DNA from: DATLLJ01 sp035537875
GTDB lineage: Bacteria > Acidobacteriota > Vicinamibacteria > Vicinamibacterales > CAVVIG01
DNA: 64,000 nucleotides
Assembly (NCBI GenBank): GCA_035537875.1
Contig: DATLLJ010000002.1
Coordinates: 1-64,000 of the forward strand
Reading direction: 5' to 3'
This document shows positions 41,655 to 50,629 of this stretch, one piece after another. A program made the position numbers and the translations under genes. The notes below the pieces were generated by a model that ran no database searches, was not told the origin of the DNA, and saw only the letters and a program-made list of their open reading frames with translations. Numbering within the stretch: position 1 is the first letter of the stretch; every line of letters starts with the position of its first letter.

Positions 41655-43067
41655 CCTCAAATTGTATTTCTTCACGTAGTAGCGAAACGACCGGAAGCTC
41701 ATGCCCAGCAGCTCCGCGGCCTTCACCTGGACCCCTCCGGCACGCCGCAGCGCCTCGGCGATGTAGCCGCGCTCTATCTCTTGGACGTGCGCCTCGAGAT
41801 CAAAGCCTGAATCGGGCAACGCCTCGAGGGTTCCGGTGACCGGCTTCGGCGAATCTCCTCGAATGGTGGCCGGGAGGCTGTCGGGCAGGATGGCTGGGGT
41901 GGCCTCGAGGGCAACCGCCCGTTCCAGGGCATTCTCGAGCTCGCGGATGTTGCCGGGCCAGTCGTGGCGAAGCAGCAGGTCCATGGCCTCCCGAGACACC
42001 CCGGTGATCTCCTTTTCCATCTGCTGACTGTATTTGGCCAGGAAGTGCTCGGCCAGCAACGGGATGTCCTCGCGGCGCTCCCGCAACGGCGGAAGACCGA
42101 TGGGGATGACGTTGATGCGGTAGAACAGATCCTCCCGGAATCGCCCGTCAGAGACCGCCTTTGCCAGATCCTGGTTGGTCGCCGCGATGACCCGGATGTC
42201 GGCCGTGAGCTCCTCGAGGCCTCCGACGCGCCGGAAGCGGCGCTCCTGCAGGACGCGCAACAGCTTGACCTGCATGACGCCGCTCATCTCGCCGATCTCG
42301 TCCAGGAAGATCGTGCCTTTCTCCGCGACTTCGAGCAGTCCCTTCTTGTTGGAATCGGCGCTCGTAAACGCCCCGCGCATGTGCCCGAACAGCTCCGATT
42401 CGAGCAACGTCTCGGGCATCGCGCCACAGTTGAGCGAAACCATCGGTTTCTCGCGCCTGAGCGAGTGAAAGTGGATGGCCTGCGCGACGAGACCCTTTCC
42501 GGTTCCCGACTCGCCGGTCAGCAGGATGGTGCTGTTGGTCCGGGCCACCGTCTCGATCATCTTGAAAACGCCGAGCATCGCTTCGCTGCGACCGATGATG
42601 TTCGAGAAGTTGTGCGACAGTCCCAAGGTGCGCTTCAAGAGGACGTTTTCCTGGCGCAGCTGGCGATTTTCGATCTTCTCGCGCACCTTCATCTTGAGGA
42701 GATCGACGTCGAACGGCTTGCTCAAGTAGTCGCACGCGCCCAGCCGCATCGCCTCGACGGCAGTGTCGGTGGAGGCAAAGGCCGTGATCATGATTCCGAG
42801 GATGTCCGGGTCGATGCGCTTCGCCTCGCGCAGCACGTCGACACCGCTCAAGTCGGGCATCTTGATGTCCGAAATCAGCAGATCGACCGGTTCCTTCTCG
42901 AGAAGGCCGATCGCCATCTTGCCGTTCTCCGCCAGCAGGACTTCGTACCCTTCGCGTTTCAGCACGATGGCGAGCAGCTCGCGCATCGACCGCTCATCGT
43001 CGACGACGAGGATGCGAGGCTGGCGCTGATCGGTGACCGGTTCGGCGACTTCTTCGGCTGTACTCAT
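41652..43067 (-). CDS. pilR: sigma-54-dependent response regulator of pilin expression
   Basis: A 471-residue NtrC-family activator. Receiver (about 18-135) with LVVDDERSM, phospho-acceptor ISDIKMPDLSG, MITAFAS and LSKPFD. AAA+ domain (about 165-395) with Walker A GESGTGKG and Walker B IFLDEIGEM. The sigma-54 contact loop reads GAFTSA rather than GAFTGA. C-terminal Fis helix-turn-helix ends in SFRSFRYYVKKYNL. It is coupled to pilS by ATGA and lies directly upstream of pilA with its sigma-54 promoter, the standard arrangement for PilS/PilR control of pilin levels. Confidence 0.95.
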   Translation of the reverse strand: MSTAEEVAEPVTDQRQPRILVVDDERSMRELLAIVLKREGYEVLLAENGKMAIGLLEKEPVDLLISDIKMPDLSGVDVLREAKRIDPDILGIMITAFASTDTAVEAMRLGACDYLSKPFDVDLLKMKVREKIENRQLRQENVLLKRTLGLSHNFSNIIGRSEAMLGVFKMIETVARTNSTILLTGESGTGKGLVAQAIHFHSLRREKPMVSLNCGAMPETLLESELFGHMRGAFTSADSNKKGLLEVAEKGTIFLDEIGEMSGVMQVKLLRVLQERRFRRVGGLEELTADIRVIAATNQDLAKAVSDGRFREDLFYRINVIPIGLPPLRERREDIPLLAEHFLAKYSQQMEKEITGVSREAMDLLLRHDWPGNIRELENALERAVALEATPAILPDSLPATIRGDSPKPVTGTLEALPDSGFDLEAHVQEIERGYIAEALRRAGGVQVKAAELLGMSFRSFRYYVKKYNLR

Positions 43068-44725
43068 GTGGTAACCGTGGCGCGCACCGGCAGGCGCACG
43101 GACACCGTCGTGCCCTCCCCTGCCTGCGAGCGGACCTGAATCTCCCCGTTGTAATCGCTCACGATGCGGTTGACGATGGCGAGCCCGAGACCGCTTCCTT
43201 TTGCGAAGCGCCCCTGGAACGGCTCGAAGAGATTCCCGAGCTCGTCGGCGGGAATGCCGACCCCTTCGTCCTGCACCGAGAGCACGATGCCTTCGCTCGA
43301 TGGCTCGATGGCGGCGCGGAGGAGCAGCCGGCCGCCGTCCGGCATCGCGCGGAGCCCGTTCGTCGCGAGATTCCAGACGATTTGCTTGATCTGCCCCTCG
43401 TCGGCATCGAACCAGAGTTCCGTCGGGGGGACGTCGACGTCGATGTGGTGCGACTCGCCCAGCTCGGCGCTGTTCCGCAGCAGGAGCGCCGTATCGTTGA
43501 GCGCGCGCCGCAGATCGAAGCGGGCAATCTGAAAGTGCTGCGGCCGCGCATACGCGAGAAACGAGCGGATCGTAGCGTTGAGGCGCTCCGACTCGCGCAA
43601 GACGATGTCCATCAGCTGCTCCTGTTCGCTGCTGAGCGGCAGTTCCTGGCGCAGGATCTGGATCGAGCCCGACATCGACGCGAGCGGGTTCCTGATCTCG
43701 TGCGCGATGCCGGCGGCCATCTCACCGACGGCGGCGAGCCGCGACTGAATGGCGGCCTCGCGCTGCAGCTTCTTCACGTTGGTGACATCTTGGAACGTGA
43801 ACAACAGGCCGGCCCGGCCGCCCGGGGTCTCCAGATGCGTGACCGCGATGCCCAGCTCGATCTCGCTGCGACCGTCAGCGGGCCGATAGCGCATATCGAT
43901 GCGGCCGGGCACGGTGATCAGCCGGCCGTCGGCGGGCGACAGCACTGCCTTCGGCAGCTGAAGCACCTCGCTGATGGGCCGCCCCACTGCCCCCTCGAAC
44001 GGCACCCCGGTGATCGTCTCGGCGGCGTGATTGAAGGTCAGGATCCGCTGCTGGGGATCGGTCGTGATAAGGCCGCTCGGCAGGCTGTCGATGACATGCT
44101 GGTTCAGGGCCTGGAGGTCTGCGATCTCCGTCGAGGCCTGCTCCAGCTGGGCGTCGGCGGACCGCAGCCGGTTGGCCAACGATCCGCTGAAGTAGGCGAC
44201 GGCGAAGAACCCGAAGAGGTTCAGCGCCACGGTGAACCGGGCGAAGTTGCTCGACGGCAGAATCACCGACTCGTTGGCGAGCGAGGGGTAAGCGACCAGG
44301 AATCCCGCGTCCATGAGGTACTGGGCCACCACGATGCCGGTATAGAGGATGGCGCTCAGCGTGGCGACCATCAGTCCGCCCCTCCGGAACTGCACGGTGC
44401 TCGCCGCGACGATCGGAAGCACGTACAACGAAACGAAGTAGCTGGTGATCCCGCCGGTCACATAGATGAACGCCGAGACGATCAGAGCGTCGCCGGCCAG
44501 CTGCAGATCGAGGAGCCAGCGAGCGCGGTCCACGAACCGCAGGGAAAGCGCCCAACCGATCGTCAAGGCATAGGTGAGCCCGATCAGGAAGAAAAAGGGA
44601 TCGACGGCGAAGGAGCCCGGGACAGCAATCCGCGCGACGATCGCCGAGCCCAGGAGAATCGTGCTGACCACGGCGCGGACGCCGATGAGCCAGGCGGTTT
44701 TGCGGCGGAGCTCGGTGGCGACCAT
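43064..44725 (-). CDS. pilS: sensor histidine kinase of pilin expression
   Basis: A 553-residue kinase with six hydrophobic segments at about 10-185, the PilS sensory domain. A PAS domain (about 215-325; VIDSLPSGLITTDPQQRIL) follows, then the H-box GEMAAGIAHEIRNPLASMSG (about 332-351) and a HATPase domain with NLATNGLRAM, DEGVGIPADELGNLFEPF and GSGLGLAIVNRIV. In other species PilS senses pilin in the membrane and sets PilR phosphorylation. ATG 44725 is used; a TTG nine bases earlier is less likely. It overlaps pilR by ATGA. Confidence 0.94.
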   Translation of the reverse strand: MVATELRRKTAWLIGVRAVVSTILLGSAIVARIAVPGSFAVDPFFFLIGLTYALTIGWALSLRFVDRARWLLDLQLAGDALIVSAFIYVTGGITSYFVSLYVLPIVAASTVQFRRGGLMVATLSAILYTGIVVAQYLMDAGFLVAYPSLANESVILPSSNFARFTVALNLFGFFAVAYFSGSLANRLRSADAQLEQASTEIADLQALNQHVIDSLPSGLITTDPQQRILTFNHAAETITGVPFEGAVGRPISEVLQLPKAVLSPADGRLITVPGRIDMRYRPADGRSEIELGIAVTHLETPGGRAGLLFTFQDVTNVKKLQREAAIQSRLAAVGEMAAGIAHEIRNPLASMSGSIQILRQELPLSSEQEQLMDIVLRESERLNATIRSFLAYARPQHFQIARFDLRRALNDTALLLRNSAELGESHHIDVDVPPTELWFDADEGQIKQIVWNLATNGLRAMPDGGRLLLRAAIEPSSEGIVLSVQDEGVGIPADELGNLFEPFQGRFAKGSGLGLAIVNRIVSDYNGEIQVRSQAGEGTTVSVRLPVRATVTT

Positions 44726-44757
44726 GAACGGCAACGATTCACCCTTCGTGTCGACTC

Positions 44758-45978
44758 CTACGCCAACTTGCTGATCAAATCGAAGATCGGCATGTACATC
44801 GCGATCACGATGCCCCCGACGACGGCCCCGAGGATGGCGATCATCACCGGTTCGAGCAGCGTCAGCAGGCCGGCCACGGCCGTGTCGACTTCCTCTTCGT
44901 AGAAATCGGCGATCTTCGCCAGCATCGTGTCGAGCGCGCCCGTAGCCTCCCCGACCCCGATCATCTGCGTCACCATGGCTGGAAAGACTCCGGTCTCCTT
45001 GAGCGGCGCCGAAATGGTCTCGCCGCGCTCAATGCTCTTGCGCGTGACCATGACCGCGTCCTCGACGACCGAATTTCCCGCCGTCCGAGCCGTGATCTCG
45101 AGACCGTCGAGAATCGGCACACCCGACGCGATGAGGGTCGAGAGCGTCCGGCAGAAGCGCGCCACCGCGATCTTGCGGAGGATGTTCCCAAGGATTGGCG
45201 CCTTGAGCATCCCTCCGTCAACGACCCGGCGGCCCTTGTCCGTCGCGTAGTAAGTCCTGAACCCGTACGCGGCGAGCCCGACGGCCACGATCAGGAAGGG
45301 GAAGAAACGCACCAGATTGTCGCTGGCGGCGATGACGACGCGCGTCGGCATCGGCAGCTGCGCGCCCAGACCGGCAAACAGCGACGCGAACGTCGGGATG
45401 ACCTTCCACAGGATGACGCCGACGACCAGCCCGGCGATCACGATGACGGCGATCGGGTAGATCATCGCGGATTTGACCTGACCCTGGAGCTTCACGGCCT
45501 TCTCGATGTACGTCGCCAGGCGCTTGAGAATGGTGTCGAGGATGCCGCCGGCCTCGCCGGCCGCCACCATGTTGGTGAACAGGGCGTCGAAGGTCTTCGG
45601 ATGCTTGCGCATCGCGTCGGCGAGCGAGGCACCCGACTCGACGTCGCTCCGCGTCTGAAGGATGACGGCCGAAAAGTTCTTGTCTTCTTCCTGCGTGCCC
45701 AGGATGTCGAGGCACTGGACGAGCGGCAGACCCGCGTCGATCATCACCGAGAACTGCCGCGTGAACACGGCCAGGTTTTTGGCGCTGACTTTCTTGCCGG
45801 TCTTCCCGGCCTTTTTCTTTGCGGCCGAATCCTCTTTGGCTTTCGCGGGCGTGATCCGGGTCACCAGTATCTGATCGCGCCTCAGGGCGGCGACCGCCGC
45901 GTCCATGGAATCGGCGGAGCGCTCGCCGCTGACCGTCTCGCCCGCCCGCGTGCGTCCCGAATATGCGAATGTCGCCAT
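44758..45978 (-). CDS. pilC: type IV pilus inner-membrane platform protein
   Basis: A 406-residue GspF/PilC protein with two homologous halves. FTRQFSVMIDAGLPLVQCLDIL (about residues 72-93; shown by ends FTRQFS and LDIL) and FCRTLSTLIASGVPILDGLE start the two cytosolic domains; hydrophobic segments follow at about 175-200, 225-245 and 380-400. It carries a Lys/Ala-rich linker (KEDSAAKKKAGKTGKK) near residue 50. It is turned by PilB during assembly and PilT during retraction. GAAGGAT is a good ribosome site just before the start, next to a heptamer array. Confidence 0.95.
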   Translation of the reverse strand: MATFAYSGRTRAGETVSGERSADSMDAAVAALRRDQILVTRITPAKAKEDSAAKKKAGKTGKKVSAKNLAVFTRQFSVMIDAGLPLVQCLDILGTQEEDKNFSAVILQTRSDVESGASLADAMRKHPKTFDALFTNMVAAGEAGGILDTILKRLATYIEKAVKLQGQVKSAMIYPIAVIVIAGLVVGVILWKVIPTFASLFAGLGAQLPMPTRVVIAASDNLVRFFPFLIVAVGLAAYGFRTYYATDKGRRVVDGGMLKAPILGNILRKIAVARFCRTLSTLIASGVPILDGLEITARTAGNSVVEDAVMVTRKSIERGETISAPLKETGVFPAMVTQMIGVGEATGALDTMLAKIADFYEEEVDTAVAGLLTLLEPVMIAILGAVVGGIVIAMYMPIFDLISKLA

Positions 45979-45989
45979 ATCCTTCTCTC

Positions 45990-46041
45990 TTGAGCCCTGA
46001 AGCCTTAAGCCCGAAGCCTCAAGCCTTAAGCCTTAAGCCTT
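45990..46041. repeat. heptamer array overlapping the pilT stop codon
   Basis: Plus-strand units TTAAGCC, CGAAGCC, TCAAGCC, TTAAGCC, TTAAGCC (AAGGCTT in the pilT sense). The pilT TAA at 46033-46035 lies inside one unit and the last codons of pilT (Lys-Ala-stop) are made from repeat sequence. The array fills most of the 54-base pilT-pilC gap. Confidence 0.85.
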
Positions 46042-47151
46042 ACGTATCGTCCCCACCGGCCGCCCCAATCCCGCTCCGGCCACCACGCCGACGCCGCGGT
46101 TGATCAGATCCTGCAGCTCGTCACGATTGGACGACCGCATCATCGCCGTCTCGAGAGTCACGACTTTCTTCTGATAGAGCGTCGCGAGCGACTGGTTCAT
46201 CGTCTGCATCCCGACCTTCTCCTGGCCCGTCTGCATGGCGGAGTAGATCTGGTGGATCTTGTCCTCGCGGATCAGGTTGCGGATGGCCGGCGTCGGGATC
46301 ATGATCTCGAGCGCGACCGTGCGGCCCCCGCCGATCTTCGGCAGCAGCGACTGGCAGACGATGCCTTCGAGCACCAGCGACAGCTGCGTGCGGATCTGGC
46401 TCTGCTGATGGGCCGGGAAGATGTCGATGATGCGGTTGATCGTCTGCGACGCCGAGTTCGTATGCAGCGTTCCGAATGTCAGGTGGCCTGTTTCCGCAAT
46501 CCGAAGCGCCGACTCGACGGTTTCGAGATCGCGCATCTCGCCGATGAGCACGATGTCGGGATCCTCTCGCAGGGCGGCTCGCAGCGCGTTGCCAAAGCTG
46601 GTGGTGTCGGCGTGCACCTCGCGCTGGTTCACCAGGCAGTTCTGATGCTGGTGCACGAACTCGATCGGATCCTCGATCGTCAGAATGTGGTCGTGCCGCT
46701 CCTTGTTGATCTTGTCGACCATCGCGGCCAGCGTCGTCGACTTCCCGCTGCCCGTAGGCCCGGTGACCAGCACGAGTCCGCGCGGCCTCTCCGCCAGGTT
46801 GGCCAGCACCTGCGGCAGGCCGAGGTCCGCGAATGTTTTGATCTGCTCGGGAATCAGCCGGTACACGGCCGCCACGGCCCCGCGCTGGTTGAACATGTTG
46901 CAGCGAAATCTGGCGATCCCCTTGATGCCGAACGAGAAATCGAGCTCGAGCGTCTCCTCGAAGCGCTTCTTCTGCGCGTCGGTCAGCACGCTGTACGTCA
47001 GGTGCTTGGTCTCGGAAGGTGTCAGGAACGCTTCTTCCAGCCGCCTAAGGTGGCCGTCCACGCGGATCTGTGGTGGCGTGTTCGTCGTGATGTGGAGGTC
47101 CGAGCCGTGGAGCTCCACGACTTTCTGCAGCAGTTCGGGCAGTGTGGCCAT
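46033..47151 (-). CDS. pilT: type IV pilus retraction ATPase
   Basis: A 372-residue hexameric ATPase that powers pilus retraction. Walker A GPTGSGKSTTLA (about residue 132), the Asp box ILTIEDPIEFVH, Walker B DIVLIGEMRDLET (about 195) and the His box TFGTLHTNSA are all present. The AIRNLIRE motif (about 290) is the signature that separates PilT from PilB. The C-terminus is encoded partly by an AAGGCTT repeat array. It lies between pilB and pilC, as in Myxococcus. Confidence 0.97.
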   Translation of the reverse strand: MATLPELLQKVVELHGSDLHITTNTPPQIRVDGHLRRLEEAFLTPSETKHLTYSVLTDAQKKRFEETLELDFSFGIKGIARFRCNMFNQRGAVAAVYRLIPEQIKTFADLGLPQVLANLAERPRGLVLVTGPTGSGKSTTLAAMVDKINKERHDHILTIEDPIEFVHQHQNCLVNQREVHADTTSFGNALRAALREDPDIVLIGEMRDLETVESALRIAETGHLTFGTLHTNSASQTINRIIDIFPAHQQSQIRTQLSLVLEGIVCQSLLPKIGGGRTVALEIMIPTPAIRNLIREDKIHQIYSAMQTGQEKVGMQTMNQSLATLYQKKVVTLETAMMRSSNRDELQDLINRGVGVVAGAGLGRPVGTIRKA

Positions 47152-47154
47152 TGT

Positions 47155-47214
47155 CAGTCCTTGGTCCCTCGTTCCTGGTCGCTGGTCCGTCCCTGGTCCC
47201 TAACCTCCAGCCTC
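47155..47214. repeat. heptamer array between pilB and pilT
   Basis: The 63-base gap between the pilB stop (47215) and the pilT start (47151) is almost wholly repeat: GGTCCCT-type units (CTTGGTC, CCTCGTT, CCTGGTC, GCTGGTC, GGTCCCT) passing into AACCTCC and AGCCTCC. The last two units are the same words as at the window start and at 60261-60290. Confidence 0.8.
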
Positions 47215-48990
47215 CTATTTCACCGTCTCCCTGACGACCTCTTCGATGGTCGTGGTCCCTTCTTTCACCTTCCGCAGCCCGCTGTGGCGGAGCGTGATCA
47301 TGCCCTCGTCAATCGCCTTGCGGCGCAGCTCGAGCCCCGACGCGCCGACGAGAATGAGCTCGCGCAGCTCCTCACCGATCTCCATCACTTCGTAGAGGCC
47401 GACGCGTCCCTTGTAGCCTGTGTTGTTGCAGCGCTCGCATCCCGCGCCCTTCATGGGACGAACGCTGGCGGCGTCGTCCTGCGAGTAGCCCGCCTGGACC
47501 AGCGCGGGGGGCGGCAGCGGCGCCGGCTCCTTGCAGTTGTTGCACACCCTCCGCACCAGCCGCTGCGCGCAGATCAGATGCACCGAGCTGGCGACGAGAA
47601 ACGGCTCGATGCCCATGTTCATGAGCCGGTTCACGGTGCTCGGCGCGTCGTTGGTGTGGAGCGTGGACAGGACGAGGTGGCCCGTCAGCGCCGCCTTGAC
47701 GGCGATTTCCGCCGTCTCGAAATCGCGAATCTCGCCGACGAGGATGATGTTGGGATCCTGACGCAGGAACGACCGGAGAGCGGCGGCGAAGTTCAGCCCG
47801 ATGTTCTCCCGCACCTGCACCTGGTTCACGCCGACGAGGTTGAATTCGACGGGGTCCTCGGCGGTCATGATGTTGGTTTCCGTCGTGTTGATCTTCGAAA
47901 TCGCCGAGTACAACGTATTCGTCTTGCCGCTGCCGGTCGGGCCCGTCACGAGCACCATGCCCCACGGACGCAGAATCGCCGACTCGAACTTGGTGAGCGA
48001 CTCGGACTCGAAGCCGAGCTTCGTCATGTCGAGCATCAGCTTGTCTTTGTCCAGCAGACGCATGACGATCTTCTCGCCGAACAGCGTCGGAAGGACCGAG
48101 ACACGGAAGTCGATCTCCTTGGCGGCTCCGTTCTCGTTGAAGCGGATCTTGATGCGTCCGTCCTGGGGCAAGCGCTTCTCGGCGATGTCGAGCTTCGACA
48201 TGATCTTGACGCGTGACACGATCGCGTCGCGGAACTTCATCGGCGGGCTCATGATGTTGTAGAGGATGCCGTCGATGCGGTACCGGACCCGAAGCTCTTT
48301 CTCGTACGGCTCGATGTGAATGTCGCTGGCGCCCTTCTGAATCGCCGACATCAGCACGACGTTCACGAGCCGGACGACCGGCGCGTCCTCGCCCTGCTTG
48401 GCGAGCGCCTCGGCGCTGATCTCCTGGAGCTCCTCGAGGACCTCGACATCCCCGGCGTTGGTGTCCAGCGTGGCCTGCAGCTCCTCCAGGCCTTTGCTGG
48501 CCATCTCGAGCGTGCTCGGGCCGGACGCGGCGATAGCGACCGACGCTGACGCGGTTTTTCCGCCGGCCGAGGAGTAGTACTTCTCGATGGCGTCGCTGAC
48601 CGCGGTCTCCGACGCCACCACCGGCTCGACGTTGTAGCCGGTCATGAACTTGATGTCGTCCATCGCGAAGACGTTGGTGGGATCCGTCATCGCGATGGTC
48701 AGCGTGGCGCCCGATCGGCTGAGCGGGACGATCTGATACTTGTGCGCCGTGTCGGCCGGAATCAGTTTGACGACGGCGGGGTCGATGTCGAACTGGGCAA
48801 GATTGATGGACGGCACGCCGTACTGCCGGCTCAGAAGGGCGGTAATTTCCTCGTCCTTCACGAAGCCCATCTTGACCAGGTTGTAGCCGAGTTTTCCCCC
48901 GCCGGCCTTTTGGTGGTTCAAGGCCTGCTGCAGCTGCTCAGGGGTGATGCGCTTCTCCTTCAGCAGGAGTTCGCCAATACGGACGGGCAT
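47215..48990 (-). CDS. pilB: type IV pilus assembly ATPase
   Basis: A 591-residue ATPase that drives pilin polymerisation. The N-terminal MshEN-type domain (about 1-150; RIGELLLKEKRITPEQLQQA) is a possible cyclic-di-GMP site. The motor domain has Walker A GPTGSGKTNTLY (about 350), the Asp box TAEDPVEF, Walker B ILVGEIRDFET (about 415), LSTLHTND and a four-cysteine zinc motif formed by CNNC and CERC (about 483-520). First gene of pilB-T-C-S-R-A. Confidence 0.97.
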   Translation of the reverse strand: MPVRIGELLLKEKRITPEQLQQALNHQKAGGGKLGYNLVKMGFVKDEEITALLSRQYGVPSINLAQFDIDPAVVKLIPADTAHKYQIVPLSRSGATLTIAMTDPTNVFAMDDIKFMTGYNVEPVVASETAVSDAIEKYYSSAGGKTASASVAIAASGPSTLEMASKGLEELQATLDTNAGDVEVLEELQEISAEALAKQGEDAPVVRLVNVVLMSAIQKGASDIHIEPYEKELRVRYRIDGILYNIMSPPMKFRDAIVSRVKIMSKLDIAEKRLPQDGRIKIRFNENGAAKEIDFRVSVLPTLFGEKIVMRLLDKDKLMLDMTKLGFESESLTKFESAILRPWGMVLVTGPTGSGKTNTLYSAISKINTTETNIMTAEDPVEFNLVGVNQVQVRENIGLNFAAALRSFLRQDPNIILVGEIRDFETAEIAVKAALTGHLVLSTLHTNDAPSTVNRLMNMGIEPFLVASSVHLICAQRLVRRVCNNCKEPAPLPPPALVQAGYSQDDAASVRPMKGAGCERCNNTGYKGRVGLYEVMEIGEELRELILVGASGLELRRKAIDEGMITLRHSGLRKVKEGTTTIEEVVRETVK

Positions 48991-49018
48991 GAATAGTCAG
49001 CGCTTACCGTTATCCAGG

Positions 49019-49036
49019 ATGGGCAGCTTCTGCCCA
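49019..49036 (-). terminator. possible hairpin after the barrel protein gene
   Basis: TGGGCAG and CTGCCCA (49020-49036) pair around a three-base loop, 8 bases beyond the stop of the gene ending at 49044. No T-run follows, so termination is uncertain. Confidence 0.35.
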
Positions 49037-49043
49037 CGCTGGC

Positions 49044-49940
49044 TTAGAACGTCACTCGGACCGCGAACCCCCAGCCGTTGCGAACCTCGTCGTCGCCGCG
49101 CGTGAGGTGGGCGTCGGCATACAACCCCGACCGAAAGGCCACGCTGGCTCCGACGCTGCCCGAACGCCGGGTTTCACCAATGGTGTTGAACCCGACGCCT
49201 CCGCGGACGCCGATCGTCCGATTCAGCAGCCATGCTTCGGCTCCCGCCGCCAGATGGCGCGCGTCACCGAACGCCGTCGGCGTGGTCGTCAGGTCGCCGT
49301 CGACCGCGACGAGCGCCTCGAAGCGTGGCGCCGTGACGGCGGTAAACGAAACGCCCGTCCGCACTTGCAGCGGCAGCTCGAGTCGTCGCACGCCGTCCGA
49401 GAACTCCGCGGTTCTGAGGTTCCTGGCCGCCAGACCGAGGCGGATGTGTTCGGCGGCCAACATGACCCCCATGTCCAGGTCCCCGCTGGTCTCGCCCAAT
49501 GCGTTGACCAGCTTCAACGTCGACGCGACAACCAGGTGGCTCCCAATCGACTGCCCCACTGTCACGCCGAATTGACTCAGAGCGCCTTCATCTTCTCGGT
49601 CCGAGGGGTCCGAACCTGTAGGGAGGGCGGGCCGCATTCCACTGAGGGATAAGCGGTAATAGGAGAATCCAAGGGAGGGGACCGTTAGGGCAAACGCGCT
49701 GGCGCGCGAGTCACCGGAGTCCTCGTCACGGTCGAATTCGAGGATGGTGTTGAAGAACCCGCCGTGAGCAAGCCCGGCGGGATTCCACCAGGTCGTCGTG
49801 GCGTCGTTCGACACGGCAACGAATGCGCCGCTCATGCCCTGCGCACGGATGCCGATCGATTCAAAGATTTGCGCGCCCGCGTCGCTGGGCCACAGCGCGA
49901 GCGCCGAAAACGAGGCGACGAGCAGCAATCTTGCGATCAA
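49044..49940 (-). CDS. outer-membrane beta-barrel protein (PorV/FadL-like)
   Basis: A 298-residue protein with an N-terminal signal peptide (LIARLLLVASFSALALWPSDAGA) followed by IRAQGMSGAFVAVSNDATTTWWNPAGLA, the pattern seen at the start of PorV-like and FadL-like barrels. The rest alternates short beta strands ending in a C-terminal aromatic (FAVRVTF), typical of outer-membrane insertion. Substrate or role unknown. I use TTG 49940, which gives a normal signal peptide; GTG 50015 would add 25 residues and overlap the upstream gene by 40 bases. Confidence 0.75.
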   Translation of the reverse strand: MIARLLLVASFSALALWPSDAGAQIFESIGIRAQGMSGAFVAVSNDATTTWWNPAGLAHGGFFNTILEFDRDEDSGDSRASAFALTVPSLGFSYYRLSLSGMRPALPTGSDPSDREDEGALSQFGVTVGQSIGSHLVVASTLKLVNALGETSGDLDMGVMLAAEHIRLGLAARNLRTAEFSDGVRRLELPLQVRTGVSFTAVTAPRFEALVAVDGDLTTTPTAFGDARHLAAGAEAWLLNRTIGVRGGVGFNTIGETRRSGSVGASVAFRSGLYADAHLTRGDDEVRNGWGFAVRVTF

Positions 49941-49975
49941 CGAACCCAGCGTCTGGGTGACGGCGATGGAGGGCG

Positions 49976-50527
49976 TCAGTCGACCAGTACTGCGGCGGCT
50001 ACGACCGTCGTCCACAGCCCCTTCTTGTCGCCAACCGCCGTTTGCGTGACGTTCTGCGTGCGCACGATTTGCTGCGAGAGTCGATAGACTTCCTTCTTTT
50101 CGTCCCAGCTCTTGTCGGGATCGAACTCGAGGCCGAGCGTCGTCGCCAGCATCTCTGCCGCCAGTTCCTCGGCATAGTCGCCGGCAATTTCCTCACTCTC
50201 GCCGAAGCTGTGATGCTCGGAGAGGTACCCGTAGACGTCACGGTCCCTCGGGATGGCCACGCCGACCGTGGCGGCGATGAGCCGATGCGGCTCGCGGGTC
50301 GCCGCTTCCGACATCACGACGAAGGTGACCTGTCCCGGTTCGAGCCGCTTCATGCCTTCCGACCGCGGGAGAATCCTGCATTTGGGCGGAAAAATGCTCG
50401 ACACGCGAACCAGATTGCAGGCCGCGATGCCAGCGGAGCGGAGCGCCAGCTCGAACGAGGTCAGCTTTTCCCGGTGCTTACCCACACCCTTCGTGAAGAA
50501 CATCTCCTTGGGAACGAATCCGACCAC
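49976..50527 (-). CDS. pyruvoyl-dependent arginine decarboxylase
   Basis: A 183-residue proenzyme that self-cleaves at a Ser-Ser bond to form the pyruvoyl cofactor and converts arginine to agmatine. The cleavage region is NLVRVSSIFPPKC (about residues 40-52) and later family motifs are FVVMSEAATREPHRLIAA, IPRDRDVYGYLSEHH and GDYAEELAAEML. The start is GTG 50527, supported by AAGGAG seven bases upstream and by the family N-terminus (VPKEMFFTKGVG); the open frame to 50785 is not coding upstream of it. It can feed polyamine synthesis or acid resistance; no agmatine-using gene is adjacent. Confidence 0.92.
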   Translation of the reverse strand: MVGFVPKEMFFTKGVGKHREKLTSFELALRSAGIAACNLVRVSSIFPPKCRILPRSEGMKRLEPGQVTFVVMSEAATREPHRLIAATVGVAIPRDRDVYGYLSEHHSFGESEEIAGDYAEELAAEMLATTLGLEFDPDKSWDEKKEVYRLSQQIVRTQNVTQTAVGDKKGLWTTVVAAAVLVD

Positions 50528-50629
50528 GTTACGCTCCTTGTGGCGACCCTTCGACGCGCGCTCAGGGGTCGCTCTGAGTCGGGTCGAAAAGCGAGAGAGG
50601 GAAATGGCATGGTAAACAAAAGGTGCGAG

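Noticed and set aside
46252..48216. Long open frame on the plus strand opposite pilT and pilB
   Set aside because: It is antisense to two clearly conserved ATPases in a high-GC region where opposite frames stay open by chance; its translation has no domain and an odd His/Arg/Asp-rich composition.
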